This document shows, piece by piece, positions 23,684 through 36,646 of a DNA stretch of 64,000 nt. The stretch is from the NCBI GenBank assembly GCA_015345905.1, contig JADDTR010000010.1:124001-188000 (forward strand), written 5' to 3'. Positions within the stretch are counted from its first letter, which is position 1. Every line of letters begins with the position of its first letter. The notes under the pieces were generated by a model. The model did no database searches and was not told the origin of the DNA. It saw only the letters and a program-made list of their open reading frames with translations. The translations under genes were made by a program, and so were the position numbers. This DNA is from Aotearoamyces nothofagi. Its lineage: Eukaryota > Ascomycota > Leotiomycetes > Leotiales > Tympanidaceae.

Positions 23684-25763
23684 ATGTCGGACTCGAAAGA
23701 TGCCTGGCGTCGCAAGCAAGAAGAGGAACAGGAAGATGAGGAGGAAGATATCGACGAGAATGTAATTAAGCTGTTCTTCTGGGATAACCTGGACTGACAT
23801 CTACTAGGCTTATAAAGATCAGAAGGATGCTGTCCTCTTCGCAATTGACGTCAGCGAGTCCATGCTCGCCTCCCCTCCGCCGTCTGATTCTAAGAAGGCC
23901 GACAGAGACAGTGCAGCTTCGGCAGCGCTCAAGTGCGCATACCAAATCATGCAACAGAGAATCATATCAAATCCCAAGGACATGATGGGTGTGCTACTCT
24001 TTGGAACAGAACAGACAAGACTCCGAGACGACGATGCAGAGAGTCGATCCGGTCTTGCATACCCGCATTGTTACCTTCTTACAGACCTGGATATACCCGC
24101 TGCAAATGATGTCAAGGCCTTGAAGAATGTAGTAGAAGATGAGGAGGCGGCATCAGAGCTCCTTGTTCCAGCGGATAGCCCAGTATCCATGTCCAACCTG
24201 CTCTTTTGCGCCAACCAAATTTTCACAACGAAAGCACCAAACTTTGGTTCGCGAAGACTGTTTATTATTACTGATCAGGATAATCCACACGCCAACGATA
24301 AAGCCTCGAGATCAGCCGCTGCCGTACGAGCAAAGGATTTATATGATTTAGGCGTCATTATAGAGCTGTTCCCAATTTCTAGACCAGATCATGAGTTTAA
24401 CCGCACTAAGTTTTACGATGTATATTTGTTATCTATATATCTCACTACTTATCGCTAATGCATATAGGATATCATATACCGCGATCCAACAGACCTAGAT
24501 GCGTCTACCCCGAACTCTACAAACGTCAAAGCCTCCGCTAGTGGAGACGGCATATCGCTTCTCCATTTTTTGATTTCCAATGTCAACTCAAAGCAAGTAG
24601 CTAAACGTGCTCTTTTCTCCAATCTCCCTTTTGAGATCGGGCCAGGCTTCAAGATTTCTGTCCAGGGATATAATATTCTGCAACATCAAAAACCAGCACG
24701 CAGCTGCTACGTCTGGTTGAATGGCGAACAGGCTCAGATTGCAGTAGGAGAGTCCACCCAACTGGCCGAGGATAGCGCCCGAACTGTACAGAACATGGAA
24801 ATCAAGAAAGCTTACAAGTTTGGCGGCGAACAAGTAATGTTCACAAAGGATGAGCAGAAAGAATTGAAGAATTTTGGGCCACCAGGTCTTCGCATTATCG
24901 GATTCAAACCACAATCTATGCTACCAATGTGGGCTTCCGTTGGAAAATCTACCTTTATTTATCCATCAGAAGAAGACTATGTCGGATCAACCCGTGTCTT
25001 TGCTTCGCTGTGGCAGAAACTACTGAAGGACCAGAAAATGGGTCTGGCGTGGTATATTGCACGTGCCAATGCCAATCCCCAACTTGTCGCATTAATACCA
25101 TCACAAGAGCGGCTGGAAAAAAACACAATGCAGCAAATCACGCCTGCCGGGCTATGGCTTTATCCCTTACCATATGCCGACGACATTCGCAAACCGCCAG
25201 AAGGTCCAGCTCCAGTCGTAAGCCCCGACAACTTAATTGATAAGATGCGTGTTGTAGTCCAACAACTACAGCTACCCGGAGCAATATTTGATCCCCAAAA
25301 GTATCCAAATCCTGCGCTCCAATGGCACTATCGCATTCTACAAGCTATCGCACTGGATGAAGAAATTCCAGAATTCAAGGACGAAGACGACAAGACAGTC
25401 CCAAAGTACAGACAGATTGACAAACGCGCTGGTGCATATATTGTGGACTGGGGCATTGAATTGGAGTCAGAATGTAATGGCTTGAAGAAAAACAAGTCTG
25501 CCGGTGTAAAGCGCGAAGCTGACGAAATGAATGGTGGGGTAGCAAAGAAGATTAAAGCAGAATGGGGGACCACAAAGTCGTCCGGCGGGAAGTCGCTTGA
25601 TGGAATGAGTATTGAAGAGTTGAAGAAGCATATCAAGGCTGGCAAGGTCGGCTTATCGACTGTTACTGAGTTGAAAGATTGGTTACACAATAAAGGGCTG
25701 AGTATTGTAGGGAAGAAAGCAGATTTGGTGGAAAGAGTGGAGGAATGGACTGAGAATAGGTAA
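23684..25763 (+). CDS. KU70: Ku70, non-homologous end-joining DNA-binding subunit
   Basis: Three exons: 23684-23761, 23808-24419 and 24468-25763, giving 661 residues; introns are 46 and 48 nt. Ku70 pairs with Ku80 to ring broken DNA ends, recruit ligase IV and protect telomeres. An acidic N-terminus ([14 protein letters not shown]) leads into the von Willebrand A-like domain ([13 protein letters not shown], about residues 36-250). The Ku beta-barrel core (about 260-480) includes [15 protein letters not shown] and the conserved [21 protein letters not shown]-terminal arm follows, with a basic KR-rich linker and a SAP DNA-binding domain at the end ([20 protein letters not shown], then [11 protein letters not shown]). 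Length and domain order are those of filamentous-fungal Ku70 (MUS-51, NkuA). Confidence 0.96.
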
Positions 25764-26210
25764 AGGTAAGACACCAGGATGCATTTTTTTATGAGTTGAA
25801 GGTTTGGAACGGAGTCTCTGGTGTACTGGATGGATAGGTGATTTAGGTGTCGCAAACAGGACTTGAAGTACAGTATGTGTATATACATTGGGAGGTTAGC
25901 TTGTCATAGGAATAATTAACGCTGTCTAGCAATGACATGGTTGGCTCTGAAAACATTTGAATAATGCACACATGTTTAATCGACCGCTTCAAGAATCTAA
26001 TAAAGTTGCCTACAAAACATCTATGACGATTACGACAAACACACAATCGCTGCACGGTTGTGGCTGTGTGCAAGGATTATTTGTGTCGCCGGCGCCAAGC
26101 TTAGTCGGATTCTGCCGTAGGCGGTGTCTGAAGGTCAACCTCGATAGCAATCCTCAAGGTTGTCCGTAGGTGGTCGGATCGTAACGATTACTGTACAAAG
26201 AGTCGGCGCA
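25764..26210. other. Spacer between KU70 and VPS28
   Basis: 447 bp, AT-rich. It holds the KU70 3' end and the VPS28 promoter. No feature was recognised. Confidence 0.5.
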
Positions 26211-27023
26211 ATGTATCAAAACAGGCAGGCCTATGCCCCAACACCGCACAGCTATATACCAAACAGTACGCTATCGGCGACTATAAGCCTCGATGAAGTG
26301 AGCGATCCTGATTCACCTACCCCGCAGTACTTGGCTGACAGCTTGGAATAGGAAGTAAAGCTCTCGGAAACAAGAGCAGAACGTGATCTACAGGACTCGT
26401 TAGCCGAAGTTTTCAGCATCATAATCACGCTTGATGAGCTCGAGAAGGCATTCCTGAAAGATGCGATCCCAGAAGCCGACTATACGGAGATCTGCGACAG
26501 GCTCTTGAAGCAGTATAAGGCCATCTTGACAGACGAGGTTGTGGCCAAGGAATTCGTTGATTTAGAGACATTCAAGAATGAGTGGGATGTACGTATTCTG
26601 CTTCTGCTACAGACGAAAATTTCGGTGCTGACTTGCGTGCAGATGGAGGTGCCGCGAGCTACGGAACGTATACGAACTGGACTTCCGTCAACGGTCACTG
26701 CACCGTCTCTAGCTGCAGCAACGAATAACAATGGCCCGAACGGAACACTGATCCTCGAGGCGACGCAGGACTTCATTACGTTCCTTGACGCCTTGAAGCT
26801 GGGCCTGCTGGCCAAAGACCAGCTCCATCCGTTGTTGTCAGATGTCATTCAGTCGGTCAATAAGGTCACGGATCGAGATTTTGAGGGGAGAGGCAAAATC
26901 GTGCAGTGGCTCATTACGTTGAATCAGATGAAGGCTACAGAGGAGGTGAGCGAGGACCAAGCAAGGGAGCTAGAGTTGGACATGAACTTTGCGTATCAGG
27001 GATTCAAGGCTACGCTAAAGTGA
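26211..27023 (+). CDS. VPS28: ESCRT-I subunit Vps28
   Basis: Three exons: 26211-26297, 26352-26588 and 26643-27023, giving 234 residues; both introns are 54 nt. Vps28 joins Vps23 and Vps37 in ESCRT-I and links it to ESCRT-II on endosomes for sorting of ubiquitinated cargo. The N-terminal part has the conserved EVKLSETRAERDLQDSLAEV and LEKAFLKDAIPEADYTEICD helices. The C-terminal four-helix domain includes TQDFITFLDALKLGLLAKDQ, LHPLLSDVIQSVNKV and the final DMNFAYQGFKATL. The start was chosen to give the MYQNRQAYAPTPHSY leader in the first exon, as in other filamentous fungi. Its 3' end converges on MDM12 with a 134-bp gap. Confidence 0.96.
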
Positions 27024-27157
27024 TACTGGAAACGGGAGTCATCAGCTTGATTGCACATGAGCATAGCGTCGAAGTTTTGGGCCATTTCTTAGAGTATCAT
27101 GATTTAAAGGATGCGAGATGTATAATATATTAGAAGCATCTCAGTCGTTTCGAGTCT

Positions 27158-28384
27158 CTAGACGAGGAACGTCCAGAAGCTAGGATACACAAATTCGTCC
27201 TCAAAGATGCGTCTGACCTGTTCAAGAACGAATTTCTCAACCTTGCCGACGTTCTTCAGCACCTGCTTGCCGTTCTCTCTCTGGCCTATCTCACTTTCTA
27301 CTTTAACCTCCTGTAGAAGGCCGCCCATCTTTAAACCACCTGGACCACCTTGGACATCTAAATCCTCTGGACCAACAGCAGAGAGAGCATCCTCATGAGA
27401 TAAGAAGCAAAAATGGGCTCGTTTCCTAATGTAGGCCAGTACTGCTACGCCATCAAATGACATTCCGGTGATGTTCAGCTTGACGGGAATGCCAACAAAA
27501 CTCGGCATAGGATAGTCTAGGAGGATTTCAGCAGTAAGTGAAAGCCTAACATCCCCACAGTACCGTACGCGAAAGACTGTCTGCAGATCCTCCACGCGGG
27601 GTTGCCGAAAACGGCGAGGCGGCGAGGTTGGTTCCTCTTCAGCTGGTTCCTTGGAATCGTCCTGCGCGGTAGGCATTTTGCTTTCGGACGAAGTAGGTAC
27701 GACAGTACTGTGCTGGCTAGAATCTGCAGTAGAAGGAGGAGACGTAGAGCCTCTACTTGCAGAGTAATGGCCGTCAAGTCCGTTGGCGGGTGCCGACGTG
27801 CTGTAATCCGGCCATCCATGGGGCAGATGTGCACCTGCTACAGCCGCAAGAGGAGTTTGCGTGCCTGAAAGACCAGATGCCAGCTGTGAGTGAAAATAGT
27901 TCAAGTTCGATGTCCCGCCGGATATCCCAGGAGTGCCAGCGCCAAAAAACGAACTCCCAAGTTCCCCAGAAGCCTGCATCGACCGTAAGCCAGATATCCG
28001 CGTATCTATGTATGGCGGTGGATGAGTGGTGTGTGCTGATGCATCAGTCCTGGCAGCTCTGTCTGTCCGTCGTCTTTCTCTGAGGCTGCGAGACTCTGGG
28101 GTATCACCTGCAGGCTGCCAACCTACATCTTCCTCGTCTTCCTCATCGTCATCATGGTCATCATCATGTTCCTCGTAGAAATCCGCAAGCGGGTCACAGA
28201 TATCCTTGATCTCGATCTCGGGAGCCACAGAGCCAAATTCAAACGCGTGCACACTGACTTTCTTGATAAAGCGAGGGAGTGTCACCATCTGAAACCTCTC
28301 ATGGACGAAGTCCCGAATCTTCTCCGCAAGTGCGAGTCCATCAGGCCCAGTTGTCAAAGTCTCCCAATTGAGATCGATGGACAT
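27158..28384 (-). CDS. MDM12: Mdm12, ERMES complex subunit
   Basis: Intronless, 408 residues. Mdm12 is the cytosolic SMP-domain component of the ER-mitochondria encounter structure (with Mmm1, Mdm10 and Mdm34), which moves phospholipids between ER and mitochondria. The N-terminus [20 protein letters not shown] is diagnostic. The SMP domain is split: an N-terminal part to about residue 75 ([20 protein letters not shown]) and a C-terminal part from about 265 ([40 protein letters not shown]), ending in [19 protein letters not shown]. Between them lies a long disordered insert, acidic then Ser/Pro-rich, usual in filamentous ascomycetes. Confidence 0.97.
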   Translation of the reverse strand: MSIDLNWETLTTGPDGLALAEKIRDFVHERFQMVTLPRFIKKVSVHAFEFGSVAPEIEIKDICDPLADFYEEHDDDHDDDEEDEEDVGWQPAGDTPESRSLRERRRTDRAARTDASAHTTHPPPYIDTRISGLRSMQASGELGSSFFGAGTPGISGGTSNLNYFHSQLASGLSGTQTPLAAVAGAHLPHGWPDYSTSAPANGLDGHYSASRGSTSPPSTADSSQHSTVVPTSSESKMPTAQDDSKEPAEEEPTSPPRRFRQPRVEDLQTVFRVRYCGDVRLSLTAEILLDYPMPSFVGIPVKLNITGMSFDGVAVLAYIRKRAHFCFLSHEDALSAVGPEDLDVQGGPGGLKMGGLLQEVKVESEIGQRENGKQVLKNVGKVEKFVLEQVRRIFEDEFVYPSFWTFLV

Positions 28385-30280
28385 CTGATCTCTTGATACT
28401 GGTCATTGCCTGTGCTTCAAAGGTATCCTCATAGGTTATCAGGGTGACAAGTTGAAGGTAACTCGTGTCTGTCAGAAGTTGCGGAGATCACGTGAATTAT
28501 AGTACGACAACCGAAGCGAGGTGCGCTATGGTCTCCTATGTACTCGTACTCCCTACCTCCTCACTATTCCCATACCTTATCTCTTCCATGAGCTGGAGGC
28601 ATCACAATTATGAGTCGCAGCCGCATACAAGACTACAAGATGTCTAGATTTCTTAGCGCATATATAGGTATATGCAAACTTTATTCATAAATTGCTTAGT
28701 TTCAAGTTGAGCCACGTTTGTAAGATATTTGGCACTCCTTTAAGTCCTATTCATCCACTAGTAGAAAGCCGTTTTGCTATCTATATTCCTTGCTCTTGTG
28801 CGAGCCTCGATGTAGAGGTGCAGGATCGTCATGCAGTCTAACCGTTTGCCAACAAGGATGAAATGAAACCACTTCTGTTGTGTACCAGAGCTAACCTTGA
28901 CCTAAGATATATGAGAAATTCTATCAGTGTTCGAACGGCAACTTCGCAAATCTGTGCATTTTATGCGCATGCGATTTGGCAAAAAAAATTAGCGGAAGCA
29001 CATGAATCATGATCACGAATTCATGATAGTTAACATCAAAATATCCTGTATACGGTTGGTTAATCGCATCTTTTCCTCACGAGACCTCCGGGAGCCCGTG
29101 TCTGGAAAGGTTAATCTCAAAGGCCCGCTTTTTATATCCTAAATACCGGTGATTTATGCTAATATTACAAGAAGTGCTTCACGCCGTAGCCTGTTGGGCG
29201 GTGTCCGGCATCATACTGGCGGTTATATCTGCATCATGGCTGCAAACATATCCGAATCCGGCTGATGTTGGCCTAGGAATACTGTAGCTATATCACATGA
29301 TAGCTTCAAAATGCATGCAAAACGCATCAGCAATCACGTCCGGGATGGTTGGATCCCAGTCCGAGCCTACACAGATTTGCTACCTGCAGCTCCTCAAGGG
29401 TAGCTGGTTGTCGTCGAATTGGATAAGACTCTACCCAGGTCATATGGACGAGTTAACAGTCTAGTTAGCCGCAAAGTTGTTGATGGCCCGACGGGATGAT
29501 GCAGATTGCGGGTGAGCCCGCCCTCTTCGTTCCGCTTCATGCGACTTCGTGGCACGGCTATCACATGTCCTTGGCCTGTCTGCAAGTCGCCTTTTCCTCG
29601 CATTCATATGCGTTATCACTGGAGCACAGCTTACACGGGCCATCTGCATGTCGCAGATGCCTCTCCCTGAACTCCGTAGAGTCAAACATGTTGACGGTTG
29701 CTGCAAGAGGGAAGCAAGGATTGGTAACTGATCCATACTATTTCCCATGACGGACTGGAGAATGCGGATGATGTTTCGATGGGTCGAAACAGACTGGTAT
29801 CTCTTAGAAACCGGCGTTCAAGAAAAGCTTCACGAGATTTTGCTGCTCATAAAGCTGAGTGTCTGGGATGTTGAATTGCTACCTAACTCCTAGTGACTGA
29901 GTCTGCCATGTCGGTATGACTCGCTTGCTGCATGTGTCGTCGTTCAGTTGGAGCCCAATCCAAGAAAACGCCGGAACATGCTATACGTCACTACAGCTGT
30001 CACTACCAGCATAACAGATATAGGTCATGCTGAGAAGCCGTCCTCCCTTTTTAAATCCTTCACAACTCCGGCAAATGCTAACGCCCCCTCTTAATCCGAC
30101 CTGTTTGTCCTGTGCTGTATGAAGCCAGGAAGTATGATAAGACGCCGATGCATAATTAGATAGAAAAGTAGACTCGGGCTGTCATGCCGAGACCGAAGAA
30201 GACGCAAGGAATTCGCAGTATCTAGATCATCTTTAGCGTTGGGACTACTAGTGGAGACGATTTGCAACCTACACCACAGA
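28385..30280. other. Gene-poor stretch upstream of MDM12
   Basis: 1.9 kb holding the MDM12 promoter and otherwise no recognisable gene, repeat or RNA. Short ORFs here lack any family pattern. Confidence 0.5.
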
Positions 30281-30436
30281 TCACCCACCACAACTATCGC
30301 AAGATTCATCATGGGTGACCCGGATTTCCTTAACACCCTTGGGACACCTTCCACTGTTGCCTTTGCTATCGGCGCATGGAGCAGTCTCTACCTTCTTATG
30401 CCCACAGCTGTAGATATGTAATATTCGGTTGCACAT
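30281..30436 (-). CDS. Small Cys-rich CGH-motif protein, 51 residues (hypothetical)
   Basis: An ATG-started 51-residue frame beginning MCNRILHIYSCGHKKVETAP and ending CDSCGG. It has Cys at 2, 11, 21, 31, 45 and 48 and a CGH at 11-13. The C-x8-CGH spacing, a mid-protein CPKG and a final CxxC resemble small fungal Cys-rich proteins of unknown function, often starting MC(K/H/T)..., and could bind zinc. The start is inside a longer open frame whose extra N-terminal sequence looks non-coding. It stands alone in a gene-poor region. It could be a true small gene, the first exon of a larger one, or chance; the number of ordered cysteines argues against chance. The function is unknown. Confidence 0.45.
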   Translation of the reverse strand: MCNRILHIYSCGHKKVETAPCADSKGNSGRCPKGVKEIRVTHDESCDSCGG

Positions 30437-33400
30437 GATGTACCGTGAATTCCCTCGCCTTGTAAGGTGGGAATTGGTGTTGGTTCGAACTCTTCGGCTT
30501 TTGTAGTGCAAGACGCGTAAGTTTCGCTGATCTACTCGATTCTGTGAGCAATTGTCAGAATGCAATTGGCAGCAGCAGAGGTAAGGTATACCATTGTTGA
30601 TATATAATCTGAATTGAGGGGGCAACAATAAATTATGACTTACCAGTCAATAGCGCTCAACCAACGGTACTATCGAGCTTCAACTGGAGGTAGCTGCAGA
30701 TCTACTACAATATCTCTTGGGAGGCGGGGAGGAGAGAAAGAAGGCTGATATGAGGGGCAGCTAAGAGGTGATCGCAGGTTAACCTGAAGAGATAACTGCG
30801 ATGGCAAAGCACTTTATACAGTCTGTCCCACCATTCCGAGGGAATGGATATTGGCCTTTAACAGATTAATTAGTGTACTTGTTTGCCATCCCTTGTGGGA
30901 TGTGGCAGACGGTGACTTTTGGGAATTATGCCCGCTCGATGCCACCGGCCTTGTTGGTCGTTTGTTTGTTGTGCGGATGTGATGGATGGAATGGGATTTG
31001 ACTTGCATCCGTCGATGTATGCCAGGCTTCCCAGTCTATCAATACCCAGAGCCAGAGGTCTACCCGCATCCACACCAGCAAGGCAAGGGAAGAGCGTTCA
31101 AATACAAAGTAGAGGGCTGCATATGAATACTGACGAGCACATAATGGTAGGGCGGACAAGGGAGCGCTCAAATAGCGACAAGGTTTCAGGCCGGCAGGCC
31201 ATAGAGGGACTCGCGCTCGCTCGACGACACTAAGGCACTGAGCTGCTATCCGTAATAGCTACCCACTGCCTACATCTGCCACAATCACCATTTCTGAAGG
31301 TTCCAGCTGGATAGGCGACTGATCCATTGCGGCCGCTAGGACTGGCACATTCATGTCGCCCCTCCAGCCATACACAGCGTGTAGTGCCGCGCAAAACAGC
31401 CTGTACCAAGTATCGCTCGGATGCTGGGGCCACCGCCTCGCAAGCCCGCAACTTGCAGCAGGGTGCGATGTGACGCCGTCGTCGAGACCGCATGGTTTTC
31501 CAACCTGCCCATTCGACCGCCTTGTCGACCATCGCGGCTGACAGCATGCCATTTACCCACTGGGGTACCATGTGGCTGCAATCTCCAATCTCCTTTTGAT
31601 TGAGGTGAGCGTCACAGCGCCTCTAGCCAACCTGCGATGTACAGTACTGTATGTACTGTATTCTGTACTACGGCTGATTTCTGGGGAAGCATGCTCATGC
31701 CACAGCCGATCTACAGAGACGACGGAGTGTCTGTCATTATTATCGAGCTGCCTTCCCTTGCGTGGTGCAACCTACGACCTGCGAGCGATGAGCGACGACC
31801 GACGAGCAACGAGCCACGAACGATGAGCTCAGCCGAGGGGAGGCACATCCTCTTGCACCGCTGTTGGCCGCTGGCCGCTGGCTGTTGCTGTTTGCTATTG
31901 GCTGTTTACGAAGTATACGAGATTTGCGCTTGACAGGCTGACAGCGGCATTGGCAGGTTTCTAGGGCCTGCTTCGGATCTGCTATTGTTGCGGCGCAAGA
32001 GGAAAAAGAAACGGCTGTTTCCCTCAACGTCCAACACCGCTTGTCACCACTTCCATTCGCCAGGCGCGGCAGCTAGCCAACATTCGCCTCGCTATGTTCG
32101 TGCAACTCGGCATCTAGGCAAGAAATGTGACGAATCAAACCTAAAGCCGACGGGTCAAAGGCCGGTGTTTCGACTGCCACTGGGAGTCGGACTCGAACTT
32201 GCCTTCACACTCCTTTAGACTTTCATGCTATCTACGGCACCTTCTAGGCCGCCACATCGATCCGACCCTTGTGCGATGTTATCTTGGCAAGGCAGAGTCG
32301 ATTCAGACATGTACAGTACAGTATCAATGAAGCCATAGCACATCTCAGAGCTCTCGAATAATATAGCCATACGAGGAGTCGGGGAACAATGTGACCGAGG
32401 TGCCTTCTACTTCTTTGATGGCCGTCTCTCGGAGCGATAGCCGTGGTGATCTGGGGAATAATCCGGTTGAAGCATCTGATATGACATGTCAGCAGCGGGG
32501 CCCATGACTGAACTTGAGACATCGCACACTAACGGAGAACGTCGATGGAACCAAGAGCTTTACTCGCATTTTATGTTTGATTGGCACGGCATGACATCTC
32601 TGTCGGTGATATCTTCTGAGGGCATGTTCCGTAAGGCAATGTGGTTCCTTGAACCTTGGTCAATGGACACCTGGTCTCTCTCGCAGCTTACCCCTGCTCG
32701 TAATCCTTACAGTCCACATGGTAGGTGCATGACAGTACAGTAGCGTCTGATCGCTCTAGGATGAATAACCGCATCGCGGTCAATTTCTTTCTGCCCATAT
32801 GAAGCGAGCGTAGACGTGGTGCGCGAAGCACGAGGGCTTGTCATGCAGGGTCGCGAGGCCAATATCTATTCAGGTTACAATCCGGATAGCTACTGGGCGT
32901 TGGGACCTGCGTCGAGGCAGAAGCACGGGGGTCAGCATGGCAGTGTGTGAGGTGTGAGGTGTGAGGTGTGATAGTCGCTGATAGCGGATGGAGGAATCGG
33001 GCAATCGTTTCCAGCGGATCAATCATGATTCCCTATCGATAAGAAATGTGATACGGGTACTCTAAATAGCACATTCGAGGCTTTGCGATGCCAAACAAAA
33101 CACACTAAACCAATTGGAGTGGAATTATAAGCGCCCATGAGACGTATGAAGTCCGAAGGCTCAAATGGCCAGCGAGGAGGCTTACTCCGTACTACATCTG
33201 GAGTCCAGGACGGTACTGGGCCGGCGTAGGCGATAGAGAAGCGATGCAGAGACCAGGACCGGGTTTTTTGCTCGCATCTCAAGGTGCTTAGGTGCTTCCG
33301 TACATACATACTCCGTATCCTCCGTAGTCCGTACTATGTAAGAGACTGAGACATTACATACATGACTACGCTGCTACATCCTGCTGTGCCATCTCGCGTT

Positions 33401-36223
33401 TGCCTGCACAGGCAATCTACTCCGAGCATGCGCAATACAGGGTCATCATCATCATCTCAACGCTCGATTCTCGATCGAGTGCCTGGGATGCACACCTCAA
33501 TGTGCGAAACTCCTTTACCCAGTAAGTATAACCGGCAGCTAGGCCATCCAGGATACCAGCAATCCCTAACACACGCAGCTTCCAACACGACTTCCAACAT
33601 AAGTTCGATATCCAACACGGGTTTCCAACACGGGCTTCCAACACGGGCTTCCAACACGGACTTCCAACACGAGTTGCCCATGTGCCATCCTTCAACTGCG
33701 TGAAGGGAGCTTAGGGAAATTGTCAGAATCACATCTGCCGCACAAGGCGCATAAGCACCGGCATGAGCTTCTGTCAGAGGATGCACCCAAGCAGGGTTTC
33801 CCTTGACGCGTAATTCAACCTGCATATCCGGTCGCTCAAGCGTGCTAGCCCCACATGCATCCTCCGTCCTGGCCAAGTACAAGTACATAGATCAATACTT
33901 GAGCGGCAGTGCTCAGGCAGGTACCGTAACTTCCGCCGGTACAGCACTCCCGATATCTCTCGCTCTCGCTCTCGAGTCCTGAAACTTGTATCATGATTCG
34001 GACGAAGGTCGGAGCACATCCGCTTATTTAACGGCTCAAGTGCGAAAGTGCGAACGGCACACTCGTCACAATAATGCCTGCTCGAATTTTGCCGTCTCTT
34101 CCCACCAAAAGCTACTTTTGGCCGGATAGGAGCCGTGACCGAGGATGCCCCAGTTTCTTGACGGGAGGGCAGGAGGGTGGCTTCAGGTGAGAGACTATCT
34201 ACGAATCCACGTGACCATACACCAGGCCTGAGGTAGAACAGTTCTAGAAGGATTTGGTCCGATAGAGGAGAGGACCTTACTCCCTAATGCTGACAGGTAA
34301 TTGCCGCCTTTCATTGTGTCGCCATTTTATTCGCTAGTGTCACATCACACATGCAAGCATGGACTTTGAAATGCGCACCGAGTAAAGCTTGAAGGTGAAG
34401 TCAACACTATCTGATGAGCCATTTCCAATTACTGTATATTTCATTGTGAAATCTCAAGATATCTAGCGATATTGACGAATTTAGGCTCTTCGTCTGTAGC
34501 TGCGTCTGGACTATTTGTTCTCCTATTTGCTCTGCGGCCATAAGTGTCCATGATCTAGTCAGCGCGTGCTAGCAACCACGGTGCTATCAAATTGCTGGTT
34601 ATTCACACAAAATCACTGCTTGCAAGGACGAATCACCTTCTGACGCCGTCAAGCCTCTATCAGCCCATAGCATCTCCTTAATATGAAGTAGAGCCCTTTG
34701 ATGGAGGCGCCTGGGTCACCTGTCTAAGAGCGTTGTGGCAGGACCACCAGAGATTTTATCGCAATATCTTGAGCGACGTTCACCGAAAGAGGCAATGACA
34801 TTCCGCGAGAGTAGAGAAGAATCGCTTCCGGAGGGTCAGAGGACCACCCATGGCACTATCCTCCAGCGTCTACGGCGTGTTGTGATAGCCGTGCTGCTAA
34901 GGTTTATCAAGTGATAGTAGTGGGACGACAGACGCTCCACTAGGTCATAATTCAGCTTCTAGACCAGGTCCCATGGCCGTTCAAGGTACCGGGGACATTG
35001 TCGAGAGAAAGGAAGAAGGTATCATAACTGAAGAGAGAGCCTTTGGCTCTCTCCATCTGTGGCCTAAAACCATCTTGAAGGTGATTTGGAATATCTCGCG
35101 TCATTTCATCTCTAATATCAAGACACCCGGTAATAGAGCATTATGATATGCCGGAAGCCAGAGAACTGGTTTTGGAAGGAATGATCGCGGGGCACAGGCG
35201 CCTAATCATTTGATCTTGTCAGTTGTTGGCAGCTTTTGCTTGCATTATTGGGGTATGCGCGTCTGGGCGTTGATGGTGGCGACACCTCTGGTAGGTAGGC
35301 GTACGTTATGTTCAATGGTTGCAGCCCACAATGGCCATAGCCACAATCCTCTATTTCCCAGTCCTGTACAGAAATGGCCATCTACGCAGCTGCATTTCCC
35401 ATTCTTCGATATTTCTCTGGGGAATGCCGTGGCCAGTACACTTCGCCGTTACAGTCAGCTATCGAAGGCTGTTATGTCGCAATTTCATATCTGCCCAAGC
35501 AAAAGGCCGTAAGGTGTTGTTAGGCATCGAAAGGCATCGAACGGCACCGAATACGGGGTGATCAATTGGTGGAAAGGTATGCCAGAATACCGTGATGGAT
35601 GGCGTTGTTCTTTGTGCGCCGCGGGTATTCCCGCGATGGGTTTAAGCTCCATTGCTCCGGCCAGCCCGCATTTTCGCGACATACCGGCATCCTCGTCTCC
35701 CCGTCTTCCCCACACGCCAGGCCTCCCTCCGCACTCGCCTGATGCTGTCGTGAAGGTGCGAGATGCGACCTGGACGAGCGAGAGGGCATCCAGCGGTCGC
35801 AGAGATGCCCAACGGCCGAGAGAAGGTCTGGTCTGCCCCGCGCCTCCGGCTACCCTCGGCCCATCGGGTGTGCATCCTGGGAATCCAGGCCAATCAGGCA
35901 CGCACGCTCGCTCCCACGTGCAGCCGTCCACGCCGCCCACTCCCCTCGCCTCACGTCTCTGATGGCCGGCCGTCTTCCTCGCAGCGCCCCTCCGATTTAT
36001 ATTCGGCCGTCGTAATATCAATAGCAGGCTCAATGCCAGCAAGCTAGACGGACGACAACGTAAGATATTGTCGGCATATATGGGGTGGGATTGGGTTTCG
36101 TGGCCTTCTAACCGGATTCCGCTTTCAGACAAGATGACTCACGGGGCCTACGTGAAGGAACCCCCCGAGTCTCATACGACGCTGGATCCAGCGACCTCGC
36201 TCACATGTGCTGATTGATGCCAC
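30437..36223. other. 5.8-kb gene-poor region
   Basis: No frame longer than about 215 codons, and none with a recognisable motif; 34.0-35.2 kb lacks even short ORFs. It contains a 13-bp minisatellite (33580-33673), a few TACAGTA words (31638-31665, 32303-32325, 32733-32743) and some ACTCCGTA-like words (33308-33340). Base composition is moderate, not extremely AT-rich. It may be decayed sequence or hold non-coding transcripts. Confidence 0.5.
33580..33673. repeat. 13-bp TTCCAACACGGGC minisatellite
   Basis: Seven direct, imperfect units of 12-19 bp around TTCCAACACGGGC. The central units are nearly identical. Confidence 0.92.
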
Positions 36224-36230
36224 TATAAAA
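36224..36230 (+). promoter_or_regulatory. TATA box of the small conserved protein gene
   Basis: TATAAAA preceded by CAC and followed by a C/T-rich stretch (36239-36370), a typical strong fungal core promoter about 420 bp before the start codon at 36647. Confidence 0.55.
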
Positions 36231-36646
36231 ACCGCGCTGTCTCCTTTTGGCCCATCTCCACAAAAGTTTAATCAGTCCGTCCTCTGACTCTATATCTTCT
36301 GCGTCTCCGTTATTGCTCACATCCTCCCATCCTCCCATCTACACAATCTTCTCTGCTTCCCGCACACAACACCGCGCCCTTGCATTCCAGCACATACGCC
36401 CCAACGCTCAGCCCCACCGCAGATATCAGTGGGACGTACACAAAAACCCGGCATTTTCAAAACATACGCACGGCGCATTGCGACCGGACTGAATTAGCCT
36501 GCTTCTCACTCGGCAGTCTTACAAAGCACTAGAAGCAAGCAAGCACCTTATAAATCGAAGCTTGCCCTTTGCCGTTCTCAACTCTCTTTCACAGAGAGAC
36601 AGAACTACACATCCTCATACAGAACCGCTGTCTCGAGCCGTCCAAA

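Noticed and set aside
33580-33673. Possible CRISPR-like array
   Set aside because: Head-to-tail units with no spacers, in a eukaryotic nuclear context; it is a minisatellite.
35485-36132. 215-codon minus-strand frame in the gene-poor block
   Set aside because: No domain, biased Arg/Gly composition, overlaps an equally long frame on the other strand, and lies over the promoter of the 36.6-kb gene.
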